Assembly (NCBI GenBank): GCA_021234155.1
Contig: JAJEKV010000580.1
Location: 1-64,000 of the forward strand
Direction: 5' to 3'
DNA length: 64,000 bases
DNA from: Isoetes taiwanensis
Taxonomy: Eukaryota; Streptophyta; Lycopodiopsida; Isoetales; Isoetaceae
Shown here: positions 9,779-21,010 of the stretch, in pieces
Numbering within the stretch: position 1 is the first letter of the stretch
How the letters are laid out: every line of letters begins with the position of its first letter
Position numbers and translations under genes: made by a program
The notes under the pieces: generated by a model
What the model saw: the letters and a program-made list of their open reading frames with translations, nothing else
Databases searched by the model: none
Told to the model about the DNA's origin: nothing

Positions 9779-11959
9779 TACATAGAGATTATATGAAAGA
9801 GTAGACAACGGCCCAGTTTAACAAATTGATTTAATGGTTGGCACTCTCATACGAAGGAAAAAAAGACAAAGGGTCGTTTAAGAAATTAAATTCAACTGTC
9901 AATACTCCCATATGGAAGAAAAAAATAGTCCAAATTGCATGCAAAAAGTGGATGACTTGGTGACTGAAATATTTCTAAAAAATCAATATCGTACTATGAA
10001 GGTATCAGTTAGAAGTGCATCTTCTAGTACTCATTTGGAAGTTATGGGCGATAGGAAATTTATTTAGTTGAGGTTACACAATAGACTCTATTTGGCTAAT
10101 GAGCCCAGAATCTCTGCTTCCTTGGGCTACAACATGGTTTGTAATATTTTATTCTATTTGGCAAACCACAACATCGAAACGTTTGGAGATGAATAGAAAG
10201 TGTCTCATGCAGAAATCTTCAAAATGAAGGTTTCAAATGGATTGGGGCACTGGAAGATGGTAGAATGTTTTTGAGAAATTGATCATCCTAATTTGTGTCC
10301 TTGGAGCATCATTGCAACATTTGCACATATGCAGAAGATGGACAGGTAGTCAAGCAATTTATATTTTCCAAGCGATGCCTGCACAAATTGTTGTGGCTTA
10401 GAAATTTAGAATGTTATGATTTGTGGCAAATGTTGGAGCAAGTACAACATCTTTCATACACATCTTTCATACCTATGTTCTCCGTTTGTATTAGGCAGGG
10501 TCATCTGGACAGGCCTTGGGAGGCTCTAAACAATGTTCCAATGTCTTGTCCTGTGCAAAGTGAAGGTACTTGAAGGAATCTCTTAAACTCTTGATCAAAA
10601 GGAATTTGACTGCCTGAGACCAAATCCTTTCACATGCATTACTGATGGATATTCAAACATGCTACTGTTGATGAAGGTAAGAGACTTTGCCTGCAAATAA
10701 TCACAATCCAATCATGTTGCACGTTCAATATTCCTCGATGTAAAAAAAAAAAACAGACATGTGACGTTATTCGCAACGTAAAGGAACTTTTACCGTAAGC
10801 TTCTTGCACTTCGAAACATTATGTTAAAGGAATAAGACCCGAAATGAGTTCATAATCTTGTTTTTTTGCAGACAACGAAGGCTGCTTGGACCAACAAATA
10901 GTATGTTATAAATCGAAAGCTTTAGCTCTACAACCAGCATGAGCATGTCCTTTAACTCGTCCAACCATCCTGTACGGGCAAGCAAATGATGGATGCATAA
11001 TGCATAATGATCACAAGTGAAATAGAGCCACGGATTCAAAAAGAAATGATAGCCTTAATTCAATAAACCAACATGGCAACAAAACTTGCTCGCACTAGTA
11101 CACTTGTTCACCAGTACAATTGTTAAAATGCATGCAAAATGTGGAAGCAGCAGAATGTTTTGCTTGTATATATTCATCTTCAGATGTCTTTCTATAAAAA
11201 GTGGAAGTCTGTTTTTGCTTCTTGAACCGGATTAGGGTTATTGTTCTTTCTGTATACATGTTAAGAGATGCCTTACATACCAACCACAAGAGCCATCCGC
11301 ATCAAGATTGCCTTGCCAGTTCTCCGCTGAGTTGAGTCATGTCAACTGCCTAAAACAAAGAAATCCAGATAGTATATATAGGATTAGTTGTCCCTGTGCT
11401 ACTGCTACATTATCTAAATTTAGCTAGATACCTTGCTGAACATTCTTAAAAGAAGAATTGAATAAAGCTGGTGGGTTTACTTCTGCCGAAGAGAGAAAAC
11501 GTAACATCCAGATGTTCTCAACCCCAAAGCTTAAAAAACGAAGGACTTGCAATCCACTGCCATTTCAATCGGAGCAGCACTGTGGCCATATGTTTTGCAG
11601 ATTTATGGCCGATAGCAGTTGGACTGGCTTGATTCCAGCTCGTTGCTTTCTTTTGTTTCCAGGCAGACTAAGTTTATGAATTGTCCGACTTTAGAATCGG
11701 AGCTGATTGTTGTAAATGAGATCTAGGTAAGAACCTAGCTGGTTTTCTTTTTTTTTTCCCTGTCTCACCCCTTTTAAGTTCTCGCCGGTCAAGAGTTTCT
11801 ACATGGCTTAAGCCGGTTCGAACAGCTGTTGCCGGTGGAGATGCCCCAGTAACCATTGGGTTCCAAGGAGAAACATCTGGTATTGGGCGCCAAAGAAAAA
11901 ACATCGCGTCAAAGTTCCATAGCCCCAAGCCCAAAGCCTTCCTGCCTTCTGAGGATAGG

Positions 11960-12187
11960 GAAGATAGATAGATAGATAGTATTTTAACGTCACGCCACTA
12001 GGCAGCATCCAACTGGACATGTGACCACACACCACACTACATTGCTTGGTTGGGCCCTGCCCCCAACCACTTTACATTGCGTCTGTGGGTTTTGACACCC
12101 AACAGTTCAGAGTGCGATTCTGGGCAGTCTCGAACTCGAGACCTATAGTTGCTAGACCTAGTGTGTTACCACTAGACTAAACACCCA
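11960..12187 (-). mobile_element. tRNA-derived SINE with (TATC)n tail
   Basis: On the minus strand, a box A-like motif (TAGTCTAGTGGTAA, 12166-12179) is followed about 25 bp later by a box B-like motif (GGTCTCGAGTTCGAGACT, 12126-12143). This is the arrangement of an internal RNA polymerase III promoter derived from a tRNA. A tRNA-unrelated body of about 150 bp follows and ends GTGGCGTGACGTTAAAATA plus (CTAT)n at about 11962-11980. The tail region resembles the 3' end of the family-A LINE in this window: both have a GGTC-CAT word, TTGG, GTGG...ACG and TAAAA, then a microsatellite. This fits a SINE mobilised by that LINE. Total length is about 228 bp. It is inside the CACTA-like element. Confidence 0.7.
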
Positions 12188-12831
12188 GATGCCGGAAGAG
12201 AGGGTGCATATAGCTGCCGGAAAGAGTTAGCCGGAAAGAACCGTCCAAAAGCCCCTTTTTTTTTTCCTTGGTATTTTGCCGGAAAAACCCTTCCAAAAAA
12301 CATAGATAATTCCAATTTTTTTTTCTAGTAATCTTATATTTAGTTAGATATATAGACAATAGGAAATGATATTTCAATGGTCAATAGTTTATTCAGATTC
12401 GCCAATCTACTTACTTAAAATGTTTTTGAGGGTGGGTGCCCTCCTTTTTCCGCCGCCTGTAGACATCGAAATCCGACGAAAAAATGAAATTTTATGATCA
12501 GAAAATCAAAATCCGGCGAAAAAAATAAATTCCTAATGCACGTTTTTTTTTTCAATTTCCTATTTCCTCTAAATTCAATTCTTACACACCCATTTACGTT
12601 TCCTTCCTGCAATTATCATGATTCCATTTTGTGCCAGCTCATTCAGCAGGAAGCAGACGAGCCGAAATTTGATGCAGGCGTTCCTAGACAGCCGAGATGC
12701 CTCCTCCAATAAATATAATCTATATAATAAGAATGAACATTAAAACCTTAAAGACGATAATTGTTTGTCTTAAAGTTTATCTAAAATCACAATGTTGCAA
12801 TAATCTAGAAAGTGACAACATCACAATGCAA

Positions 12832-13145
12832 TCAATCTTTAAATGTAACAGTAGAATGATTGATGTTGCCCGTTCTCCAACCCTCTTTGGAGATGCTCAC
12901 GACACTGCACTTCACGCATGCCATTGCAAAGAGCTTATATAAATCTGGACCCCTCACCTTAGATTTGAGTAGATTGGAAAATGCTTTCTTGTGTTTCTTA
13001 CTCAGTTCCTTGCTCAATTTAAGAAGATCTACAACATTAACATCATCAATCTTCTCCTTCTGAGGCGCAATCATGCATATTGTCTTGTATTTGAGGGGTG
13101 GCATCTTTTCCAATCTGCTCATCTGCTTTGAGTGTATAGTCTGCA
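12832..13145 (-). CDS. Unrecognised open frame inside the CACTA-like element
   Basis: The minus-strand frame reads through a Lys-rich, plausibly structured segment: MPPLKYKTICMIAPQKEK, then VVDLLKLSKELSKKHKKAF, LLKSKVRGPDLYKLFAMAC and SVVSISKEGWRTGN. The composition (regular hydrophobic and Lys pattern, no low complexity) looks like real coding sequence. An acceptor-like ttgcag is not obvious and the limits are uncertain. It could be another captured host exon or a remnant of the element's own protein. No transposase motif is visible. Confidence 0.3.
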
Positions 13146-13439
13146 ACATGCAAATCACATGAAATATGGTCAAAAAATATTTGCAAAAGATCTCCATAAT
13201 CTCGATATCATAACTATTCTATAGAGATGCACAAATTAAACCTTTTAGAATAAGTTCTATCTTCGACGTTGGGATCCTAAAACTTCGAATCCACAAGAAA
13301 TATTCACAAGTTAATGTACTACTCAAGGTTTCTATAACCTCAACATAACAATCGTGCGAACTTGTAGGACTTGACATTACAAATCTTGAGATCATTTCCA
13401 CCCTAGAAATTGGGACTGTAATTAATATCTCAAATTATG

Positions 13440-14215
13440 TTTGTTAAGTTTAGATAAAACCACTATAAAATACCACCAACTATAAAGAAAAAACCATGAA
13501 AGATTTGACTATATAGACTACGTTAGCTTCCATCTTCCAAAGATTGACCAGCAAAACCATGTTAAATACCACAAGTAATTTAAAATCATAATAACTTAGG
13601 AAAGTAGATATAAAACCACACAATGATTTAAATGTTCCGTGACAAAAACCACTAGCATTCTTTTGTGAATAAGAAATTGCAAAAGTCAATCCACAAACCA
13701 TATTAAAAAACTAGTAACAATTTGGCGAGTCATGTTAGCTTAGAAATTACTATGGAAAACCTCACATGAAAAATGCTATGTCTAGACCCATTAAAGTATT
13801 TATAGTAAAAAAACACTAACATTTTGGCATGTCGTGTTTTCTTGCAAAACTAGGATGAAAAACGACAAAGAAAAACATGTTATTAAACTATATAAAAAAC
13901 CTTGAAGTATTACCAGTTAAATCCGCTCTCAAAACCATCTACACATATTAAAAAACCAGTAAACATCCCTTTCTTACTCTCAATGTTGCAAACTGCATGA
14001 TTAACCATCATGACATGTCAAATCAGTACCAAAAACCTTGATAAAAACCTTTATCACTTTCAAATAACCATATTAGAGTATAAACTAGCATATAAAACCA
14101 CATTCACATTTTAAAAACCACTTCAATATGTGGATTTTATTGAGAAAAGGTATTTTTGCTCAGAAAACCACTATCATAGTGGTTTTGTAGTGGTTATTTA
14201 TAATGGTTAAATTTT
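13440..14215. repeat. Right subterminal repeat region of the CACTA-like element
   Basis: AAAACCA/AAACCAC occurs about twenty times at irregular 20-60 bp spacing (aaaaccacacaatg, aaaaaccactagc, aaaaccttg, aaaaccacttcaat, ccactatcatagtgg). The orientation is opposite to the TGGTTTT array at the left end, as expected for subterminal transposase-binding arrays. Confidence 0.6.
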
Positions 14216-14228
14216 TGGGCGCCTTGTG

Positions 14229-15143
14229 ATGGTGGGGTTGCTTGCTACTACCGGACAACCTTGGCACATTCGGTTACCCTCCAGAAGACAGACAGACACA
14301 ACCGGTACTTGTGGGTTCGTGTGCATAATACCAGTGGCAACCCTCTTTTTCTGGCCGCCTATTATTTCCTTCACGCAGAGAGCACCTTCTATCGCAGCCA
14401 CTCCGATGCGGATAGGATGGACCCTTATGTCGATCTATATGATGACATATAGCAGCACAAGCAGTTGGGTAGGGTCGTCCTTCTTGGGGATTTCAATGCA
14501 CGGACAGGAGTAGAGCAGCCCATGAGACTTGACCCCCTCCGACGATGTCCCGGCCTTACGCCCTTGAGAGGCAACACGCCCACGAGGATCGGATGACAGC
14601 TAGGTCACTCACTTTGGCAGACAGTTGCTCCTGCTATGTGGCATTTTTGACTTGATAATTTGCAATGGCCTGTCACAGTGGCCCGCTTCTCACAAGTGCA
14701 CCTGCAGACAGGACAATCAGGGGGGAGGGTCTAGTGTGGTGGACTATGTGCTCGCACTTGCGCAAGATATGCATCTCATTAGTCGTTTCCGGGTGGGCAC
14801 TGACAGTTGGGATGAGGAGGTTGACTCAGATCACCTCCCACTTTACTTGGATATGGCTTGGCAAGCCACCAGAACCCCCACTATGCAAGCCCCTCGCCAT
14901 CCTCAGTTGCGACTGGATTATGAGCAGGCAGAGGACTATGCCGAGATGCTCATGGGCGCCTGCGCCGGCGATTCTGCGGACCCCACACTAGAGCAGCGAT
15001 GCAGACCCGGTTGGCCCGAGCTATTACGGGATGCGGGCCGGGGCAGGGTGCTTTGGCCAGACCCCCTCTCCCCCCTCCCCCCCCCCCCGTCGCCTTTCGG
15101 GGACAACAACATTTCCGTAACCGGTGGTTTGATGCGAGTGTAA
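14229..15143 (+). pseudogene. Family-A LINE ORF2, C-terminal half of the endonuclease
   Basis: This continues the endonuclease from 6303 (GGVACLL..., then RVVLLGDFNARTG near 14487). Then come GGGSSVVDYVLALAQD and EVDSDHLPLYLDMAW (about 14740-14850). GDFN and SDH are the conserved catalytic and metal-binding motifs of APE-type endonucleases. At least three frame changes and an in-frame stop occur between 14500 and 14640, so it is not translatable as one protein. Confidence 0.8.
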
Positions 15144-15669
15144 AAATGCAAGCGCCCGGCTTCAGGTCACATACGGATCAGTGTACCCGCTTGCGAGGCC
15201 ACCACCGCGATCTGCGCCCATCCGGAAGGAGACAAAGGCGCGGTATTGCCGTGCATCGAGGGGAGATGTTTGGCTGCTTTGGACACTCATCCTCGAACCT
15301 TTTGGCAATGAGTGCCGAAGGCCAGCCGACCTCTGGGGACATCACACAGGCGGTGGGAACGATGACTTGCGGCATCTCTATGACCCACCGAGGGGCGCAG
15401 CGACGCCCATACCCCCACAGGATGGCCCCCCATTGGTCCTCGCGGAGGAGGATGTTGTGGAGGGCCTGCAACGGCTAGCTAATGGGAAGGCAGCTGACCT
15501 CGATGGTTTGTAGGCCGAGTTACTCAAACGGCAGGGCAGCCGCTGGTGCCGATCCTCACAACCCTGTTCAACAGAGCATTGCAGGAAGGTTTCCCCCGAC
15601 AATGGACTACAAGCAGGGTTGTCCCCATTCACAAGGCGGGCGACCCACACTGTCCGGCCAATTAACAGA

Positions 15670-17310
15670 CGATCATGGTCAGTTCAGTATTTGCCAAACT
15701 GTTGGCTGGCATTCTCGAGCAGCAGTTGACCCGCTGGGCAGAGGCAGCAGGTGTGCGAGCCCTCACACAAGCAGGCTTTAGACCCCGCCACTCAACGATT
15801 GACCATATCCTGCGGGCACTGATTGAAGACAGCCGAAACCATCGGCAGGACTTGTATTGCTGCTTTGTGGACTTCGCGAAGGCTTTTGATACGGTCCCCC
15901 GGGAAAAGCTATGGGCTAGACTGCGTCAACTGAGGCTGCCGGCTGCTGTCGTGCGTAATGCCATATGTCTGGTATGAGAGTTGTTTTGGCGGGAATCGTA
16001 CCGGCGGGCCAAGCATTCACCAGTAGTATCGGGGTCCGGCAGGGCTGCCCCCTCTCATCAACACTTTTTGGCCTCTACATTGACCAGTTAGAGAGCATGG
16101 GGGGATGACATATAGCTTTTGCACCAGGTCATCCGCCAGCTCATCTATGCGGATGATATTCTGGATGCCCTAGACACATTCTGCCAGGCTACAGACATGC
16201 GCGTGAATCTGGCCAAGACCAGGGTGGTTCTCATATCCTCTTCACGCCACCCCATGTCTCCTGCACTCACATATCGGGGACAGCCTGTGGAGGTCACGCC
16301 CACCTACAAGTACCTAGGGGTGGAGTTCATCTCCTCACTCTGTTGGGAGGCGTCCATCCACTTGCGGGTGACAGCAGGCTGGAAAGCGCTTTATGCCATG
16401 CAGAACAACAGTCACCAGGCAGAGCTCTATGATTGGGGCCATCGGTCACATCTGTTTGAGGCCGGGTCGAGAACTGTTCTTATGCGGGGTCAAGGTTTGG
16501 GGCCCCGTCGTCTCTTTGGCAACTTTGGAATGACTTGGGCGCGGTGCGAAGGCATTTTGGCCACGGGCACTTGGGGTGAAACCTTGAGTCCCCTATCGGA
16601 TTACATTGAAAAGGCGGATTCTTCTTGCCGCCGGCGGGCAGCCCTTGATAGACACGTCGTCTATTTTTAGAAAGTGGTTAATATGGGTGATGCTTTCGGC
16701 TCCGCACATGCTTACGCCTGTGGCAATGGACCCTTGAGGGAGCTCGAGGCCTGTTGGAGGAGTAAGAGAGATCGGTGGTTCGCCCGGATGGAGCGTCGCG
16801 GGAGCCTGAATGCGTGAGTGGACACAAAAGGCGATCGTGATAGCTGCTTGGGAGTACACGGGCGCTTGCTTCCTTGGCAAGCTCACGGGACCGGCCTTTC
16901 GAAAGCGGCCAAAAGCGGCCCATTACAAGGAGCACATCAACCCCACGTTGGCGGGGCCCGCGGCTCTACTCGCGTTCGGTGCCCCTGAAAAGCGCGAGAC
17001 TCATTGCCTCCATTCGCCACGGTGCCCACCATCTTCGCAGATCGAGGCAGGGGCGGTGGATTGGGGAGCCCCGCCGGGGCGAGGGCTCTGTCGGTCTTTG
17101 TCAAATGGGTGCCATTGAGGATGAGTCTCACACTTTCCAAAGTTGCCCATCATTGGTCGGATCCGGGCCGGATCGTTCCCTTAGTATGGCCGGACTTGCC
17201 CCTATATTTGCTGATGAACACACCGTCAGTACGTGCTCTGGGGTCGTACATTCAGGAGGTACTGGATCTGCGAGCCCACATTTGCCCCCGCCTGGCTGCC
17301 CGCTGACCAG
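15670..17310 (+). pseudogene. Family-A LINE ORF2, reverse transcriptase and C-terminal domain
   Basis: The RT blocks are in order: VFAKLLAGILEQQL and QAGFRPRHSTIDHI, then CCFVDFAKAFDTVPREKLW with the first catalytic Asp (15675-15977). VRQGCPLS follows at about 16030 and LIYADDI with the catalytic YADD at 16146-16157. Next come MRVNLAKTRVVLISSSRHP and YKYLGVEF (thumb), then WKALYAMQNN. Directly after YADD about 15 residues present in the copy at 58 kb are missing, an internal deletion. The C-terminal part (16870-17200) carries RHGAHHLR and a Cys/His cluster (CQMGAIEDESHTFQSCP), a zinc-knuckle-like end found in several LINE clades. Frames change several times, so the copy is inactive. Confidence 0.85.
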
Positions 17311-17390
17311 GCACTACGGGTACGGTACATGAGTGTATATATTTGTGTGTTTTTGCATTTCGTATATTGGAACGTTTTGTCAGCCGGGTG

Positions 17391-17545
17391 ATTTTCGCCC
17401 GCGGTTTTTTTCCTTGAAAACCAGCGCCGGGAGGGGGTTTTTAATCGGGTAGTAATCAAACTTGGCTGCGCTTTTGTATTGGGTCCCACCGATTGGTCTT
17501 CGTGGACGATAAAAATACCTTCCTTCCTTCCTTCCTTCCTTCCTT
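17391..17545 (+). repeat. Family-A LINE 3' end with (TTCC)n tail
   Basis: It starts with a conserved G/T-rich block (aaaaccagc...gggtttttaatc), followed by gggtcccaccgattggtctt and cgtggacgataaaaa, then (CCTT)n of about seven units. The same blocks occur in order at 20160-20330 and 48300-48475. Confidence 0.8.
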
Positions 17546-17930
17546 CGTTCATTTTCTCTTTCCTTGATCTTTCAATTTTTTGCACTCTAGTCATCTTTTC
17601 ATGATCCCATTTCTTCGTCCATTTCATTTGCTTCTGTTCTTTTTTGCTATAAGGTTCTTGAGCTTTGTTTCTAGTGGTAAGCGTAGATGGGTAAGGTGCA
17701 TGCTTCTTTCTGCATCTTTCCTTCATAGCATTATTAGTTTGTTCATTTGTCCAATTGTGAGCTTGTTCCTCTTATCCTTGCATGTTTGGTAGCAGGTTTC
17801 TATGCCCCATCATTATTCTAGTCTCCGTATACTGTCCAGTCCTCTATATTGCTTCATTAGCCTCAGGGTCCCCGATGTAAGTTGTCTTGTATGTTGTTAC
17901 TATTCTTGAAAGTTCATTTGGTATCGGATG
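17546..17930. repeat. T-rich repeat, right fragment
   Basis: Words such as tttcatttgcttc, gagctttgtttcta, gtgcatgcttctttct and ccagtcctctat line up in order with the T-rich repeat at about 60890-61010 and 62240-62340. Together with the left fragment ending near 3430 it shows that the family-A LINE inserted into a pre-existing copy of this repeat. Confidence 0.6.
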
Positions 17931-20040
17931 TTGTTGCTTTGCAAAGGACCTTTCCCTGGAATTCATCTTTATCTTCTTGTATAGAAAAATACCATTACAA
18001 TGAATTTTATTTTTTTTATTGAGACAGTTTTACATTATGTAAGGATTTGATCACCCTTGATTCACTTAAACATAACTTTCAATTCTGGTGGTATATGCAT
18101 TTTTAACTATTTTTCCTGTGCAACATGACTAATTAATGTGTAGAAAGGGTCTAACCTAATTTTATGCCATTGATTTTGTATGAATTTTAAAGTGAACTGT
18201 ACAAATGAACCATTTATGGTTCATCAAGGGACAACTCTAGTGTTAACATTTCCATACTGCTACTCTTGATAATATAATTTTATTTTTAGTCAAGATTGAA
18301 GTCTACATACCTTAACATACATTGTGCACTTACATAGAAGTACACAAAAAAGTATCTAATTAGTAAATTTTTATGTAGACCCTAACATGCTCACCCTCTT
18401 GTGCTCTTTCTTGTATTGGTCCCATGTACTTCTTGGTCTCCATAAAAAGTTAATTCAATTTTATAAATGCCAAATCATATAATCTCCATATGCTATAGAA
18501 AGAAGATTGTGTGGTTTAGAAGTATCAGGGAAAACCTTGTGCCCTTCTATGTGTAGCAAGTAATCAGACAACAAAAATGGAAGTAAAGAAAAACACATAC
18601 AACAATGCAAATAAATCCATCAGAAGACTTGTTGCAAATGAGAGCAAAATTTCATCATTCAATAAAACATTTAGCCTAGAAAGTATGATAAGATAGATAA
18701 ATGATAAAGTTGATAGATAAATTTCACTCTTAACTGTCTACAGTTAGAGTTGTTTGGCCTCTAGCTAGCAAGCTGAACAACATGTCTTTACTTGTAAACT
18801 TGGCAAGTTAGTTGATTATCTCATGGTGGCTTTTTTAACATGTGCATAATTTCTTCCCGAGGAGAAAATAACATTTAGCCAAAAAGCCTCTAGCGTTAGA
18901 ATCCTAAATAATAAAGGTTTCTCAGAAAAGCACATGATCATTCCAATGTCATAGCTGCAGTAAATCTTTGGGCTGATGGAACTAATAACATGAAAATTGG
19001 CATACCTATCTAATATAATCTAAACAAATATTTGTATTTCGGTTTGATTAAATTCTTAGCTTATTCTAGTGTCAGATCTATACCTTTTTCGTAGGCATAT
19101 CACTCGCATTGTGAGAATTGAGGAACATCTGTTCTGGCAATCCCGTTCTCGAAAAAAAAAATTGCCATTTCTTCTTTAAAATTTTGTTTTGATTCTCTTT
19201 CTTTAACTATTTTCCCGAATGCCCAGATGTGTTTGATGTAAGAGTCCTTTATTTCTATTCCTTCAGCTCAATAACGAATTGATCTAAGCCTGAAGCATAT
19301 AAAAATGCTGGATTAGATTAAGAGCATTTGGGTTTAGAGTTGAATCCAAATGCGAGCTTCCTCTTCAACAAGATCAGCAATAAGAAGTTTAGAAGTGGGC
19401 TCATGGTTGATGAATATAGCATTGGTGGATTCAAAGCTCCAATTCGTCTATTGGCTTAAGCCCTTCTCAACTTTTTTGTTGGTTTGAAGGGGCTTATTTA
19501 TTAGAGCAAAAATCAGCGCCATGTTTTGAGATAGCTCCCCAAATATGAACATAGAAGGTTCTGGGTCTTCAATAGTTCGCGGATCAGAATTCAAATATAG
19601 GATATGTATCACCAATTTCATCTCCAAATTTGATAGTTTGCTAATAATTCCCTGGATGCAAATTTAAATATGGGCTTTGATCGCCAATTTCTTCTCCAAA
19701 TTTGAGCATTCATAATCCAAATACAAATTTGGATATATGTCTAAAACAAAATTAAATTGAAGGCTATGCATCACCGCTAGTTTTTTCTTGGATAAGTTGA
19801 AGCCATGTTGTTTCAGATAATCAACCACTATCGTGAGATCTAAGCTAGTAATCATGCTAAAAGCTCAACTTATGCAAGAATCTCTAACCATCCCTCCCCA
19901 AGAATAAAACTATTTTGATTTTTGTACACTCTTTAATGTGTGGCCCATATATCTCAAGTTTCTCATGCTTTGGATAAGTGAAGCATACCCATAATGACTG
20001 GAGAATGCAAGCCTACATGAAGCATGAGTTATTGAATATG
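17931..20040. other. No gene seen; AT-rich intergenic
   Basis: I see no coherent reading frame, RNA gene or bounded element here apart from a LINE tail-like piece at 18417-18460. Short frames lack family motifs. Confidence 0.5.
18417..18460 (+). repeat. Possible family-A LINE 3' tail fragment
   Basis: tggtcccatgtacttc, ttggtctcc, ataaaaa and then ttaattcaatttt follow the order of the LINE 3' signature, with GTGGACG degraded. It is very short, so chance similarity is possible. Confidence 0.4.
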
Positions 20041-20044
20041 GCAT

Positions 20045-20335
20045 CCGTGGGCTTGTTGGGGTCATACCTCCAGGAGGTTATGGATACCCGGACTCAGTTG
20101 TGTCCTCCGGGACAGTACTAAATTGTCCTATCCAATTGTAAAGTGTCTTAGGCATACTTATTCTTGCCAAGGTTTTCCCTCGAAAACCAGCCCGGGGCAT
20201 GGGTTTTTAATCCTAACAATAATATCGCTTTGCACCCCTTTTTGTTTGGGTTCCATAGGCCAAGTTGGTCTCTGTGGACAATAAAAAATCTATTCTATTT
20301 TTTTCTATTTTATTCTTAATTGCATTGACTGTAAT
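20045..20335 (+). mobile_element. 5'-truncated family-A LINE, last 290 bp
   Basis: It begins in the last codons of ORF2 (ttgttggggtcatacctcc, matched at 48190 by ttgttgggatcgtacctcc), then the 3' UTR block ccctcgaaaaccagcccggg. Next come gggttccataggccaag, ttggtctctgtggacaataa and a (TTCTA)/(TTTTC) tail. It is colinear with the ends of the copies at 17.4 and 48.4 kb. Confidence 0.8.
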
Positions 20336-20369
20336 AGTTGAAGTTTTTACACCTTTTAATTGTTCAAGG

Positions 20370-20428
20370 TCTTTTGGTCCCATAGACAATTTTGCCTCCT
20401 TGGACAATAAAAGACAATTCAATTCAAT
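20370..20428 (+). repeat. Family-A LINE 3' tail fragment with (AATTC)n
   Basis: ttttggtcccatagacaatt, ctccttggacaataaaa and then caattcaattcaatg follow the LINE 3' signature with a different microsatellite. It lies only about 50 bp after the previous tail. Confidence 0.55.
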
Positions 20429-20574
20429 GCAACTTTAAATAAATTTAATCTCAGTATCGCCAAGTTAGTACTTTCATTTTGAGTTTAGCTTGCAATTCAT
20501 CCATCCTCATCCTTTTTAAAAACAGTAAGTTATCTTTTTTCCGCAATAAGTCTCAAGTGTATATGTAGCAAAAT

Positions 20575-20690
20575 ATGAGGGGGTTTCTTTTGTATTTTTA
20601 TACTTTTTCCTTAAGGTTTTTATATGATTTGATGGCGGTATTCTATGAGGCGTACTAATCGGGTACATCTAGAGTGCGCATCGCCCGGCC
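20575..20690. repeat. Dispersed repeat, copy 1 (copy 2 at 22970-23085)
   Basis: gggggtttcttttgta, atgatttgatggcggta, atgaggcgtactaat and tacatctagag recur in the same order at 22970-23085 (gggggttctttttgta, atgatttagtggtcgta, atgaggtgtactaatt, tacatctagag). It may be an end of a larger element whose limits I cannot set. Confidence 0.55.
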
Positions 20691-20760
20691 TTGATTTTAG
20701 TGCCAACTTTCAATGGTTCACATGTGAATTTACGAAGCATGCGGCTCGACCAAATGCATT

Positions 20761-21010
20761 TTAGGGTTACGTGGTTTTATACCAAATCTCTTTACTAAAA
20801 GCCACGAACCAGAAGGCCAAGAAAGGCTTTTTCTCGACTTGTGTAGCGGATGCATAGCCGAAGAAGCATAGCAGATTTTTTGAGGGATTTAGGGTTACGT
20901 GGTTTTGTACCAAATCTCTTTACTAAAGCCGCGAAGAAGGCCAAGAAAGGCTTTTTTCTCGACTTGTGTAGCCGGATGCATAGCCAAGAAAGCGGAAGCA
21001 GATTTTTCTG
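20761..21010. repeat. 128-bp direct tandem repeat
   Basis: The block starting ttagggttacgtggtttt (20761) is repeated from 20889 with small indels. It includes taccaaatctctttacta, aaggccaagaaaggc and tctcgacttgtgtag. The offset is 128 bp. Confidence 0.75.

Larger units (their letters stand above)
6304..14228. mobile_element. CACTA-like DNA transposon, non-autonomous, 7.9 kb, carrying a PIN fragment
   Basis: The ends are inverted: the left starts CACAAGGCATCCAAAAA and the reverse complement of the right end starts CACAAGGCGCCCAAAAA (15 of 17 identical). ATG flanks both sides (6301-6303 and 14229-14231), and removing element plus one ATG restores the LINE endonuclease frame. A CAC terminus, 3-bp target duplication and dense subterminal repeats (TGGTTTT on the left, AAAACCA on the right) fit the CACTA/EnSpm superfamily, although the terminus is CACAA where CACTA is usual. 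I see no DDE transposase inside, so it would depend on a partner. Cargo: a PIN exon fragment (8276-8470), a GC-rich foldback (9661-9778), a SINE (11960-12187) and an unrecognised minus-strand frame at 12832-13145. The remaining interior is AT-rich, with nothing I can name. Confidence 0.75.
3430..17545 (+). mobile_element. Family-A LINE (non-LTR retrotransposon), copy 1, full-length but interrupted twice
   Basis: The parts in order are: 5' leader with a 107-bp tandem repeat (3551-3767), ORF1 (about 3927-6050), ORF2 with endonuclease (about 6060-6303 and 14229-15143), reverse transcriptase (about 15670-16670), a C-terminal Cys/His domain (about 16870-17200) and a 3' end with a (TTCC)n tail (about 17391-17545). 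Removing the foldback at 4120-4669 and the CACTA-like element at 6304-14228 leaves about 5.6 kb, a normal LINE size. The reading frames are broken by many indels and stops, so this copy is dead. The endonuclease and RT residues (GDFNART, SDHLPLY, FAKAFDTVP, RQGCP, YADD) identify an APE-type LINE. The simple-repeat tail in place of poly(A) argues against a standard L1. Which clade it belongs to I cannot settle by eye. Confidence 0.85.
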
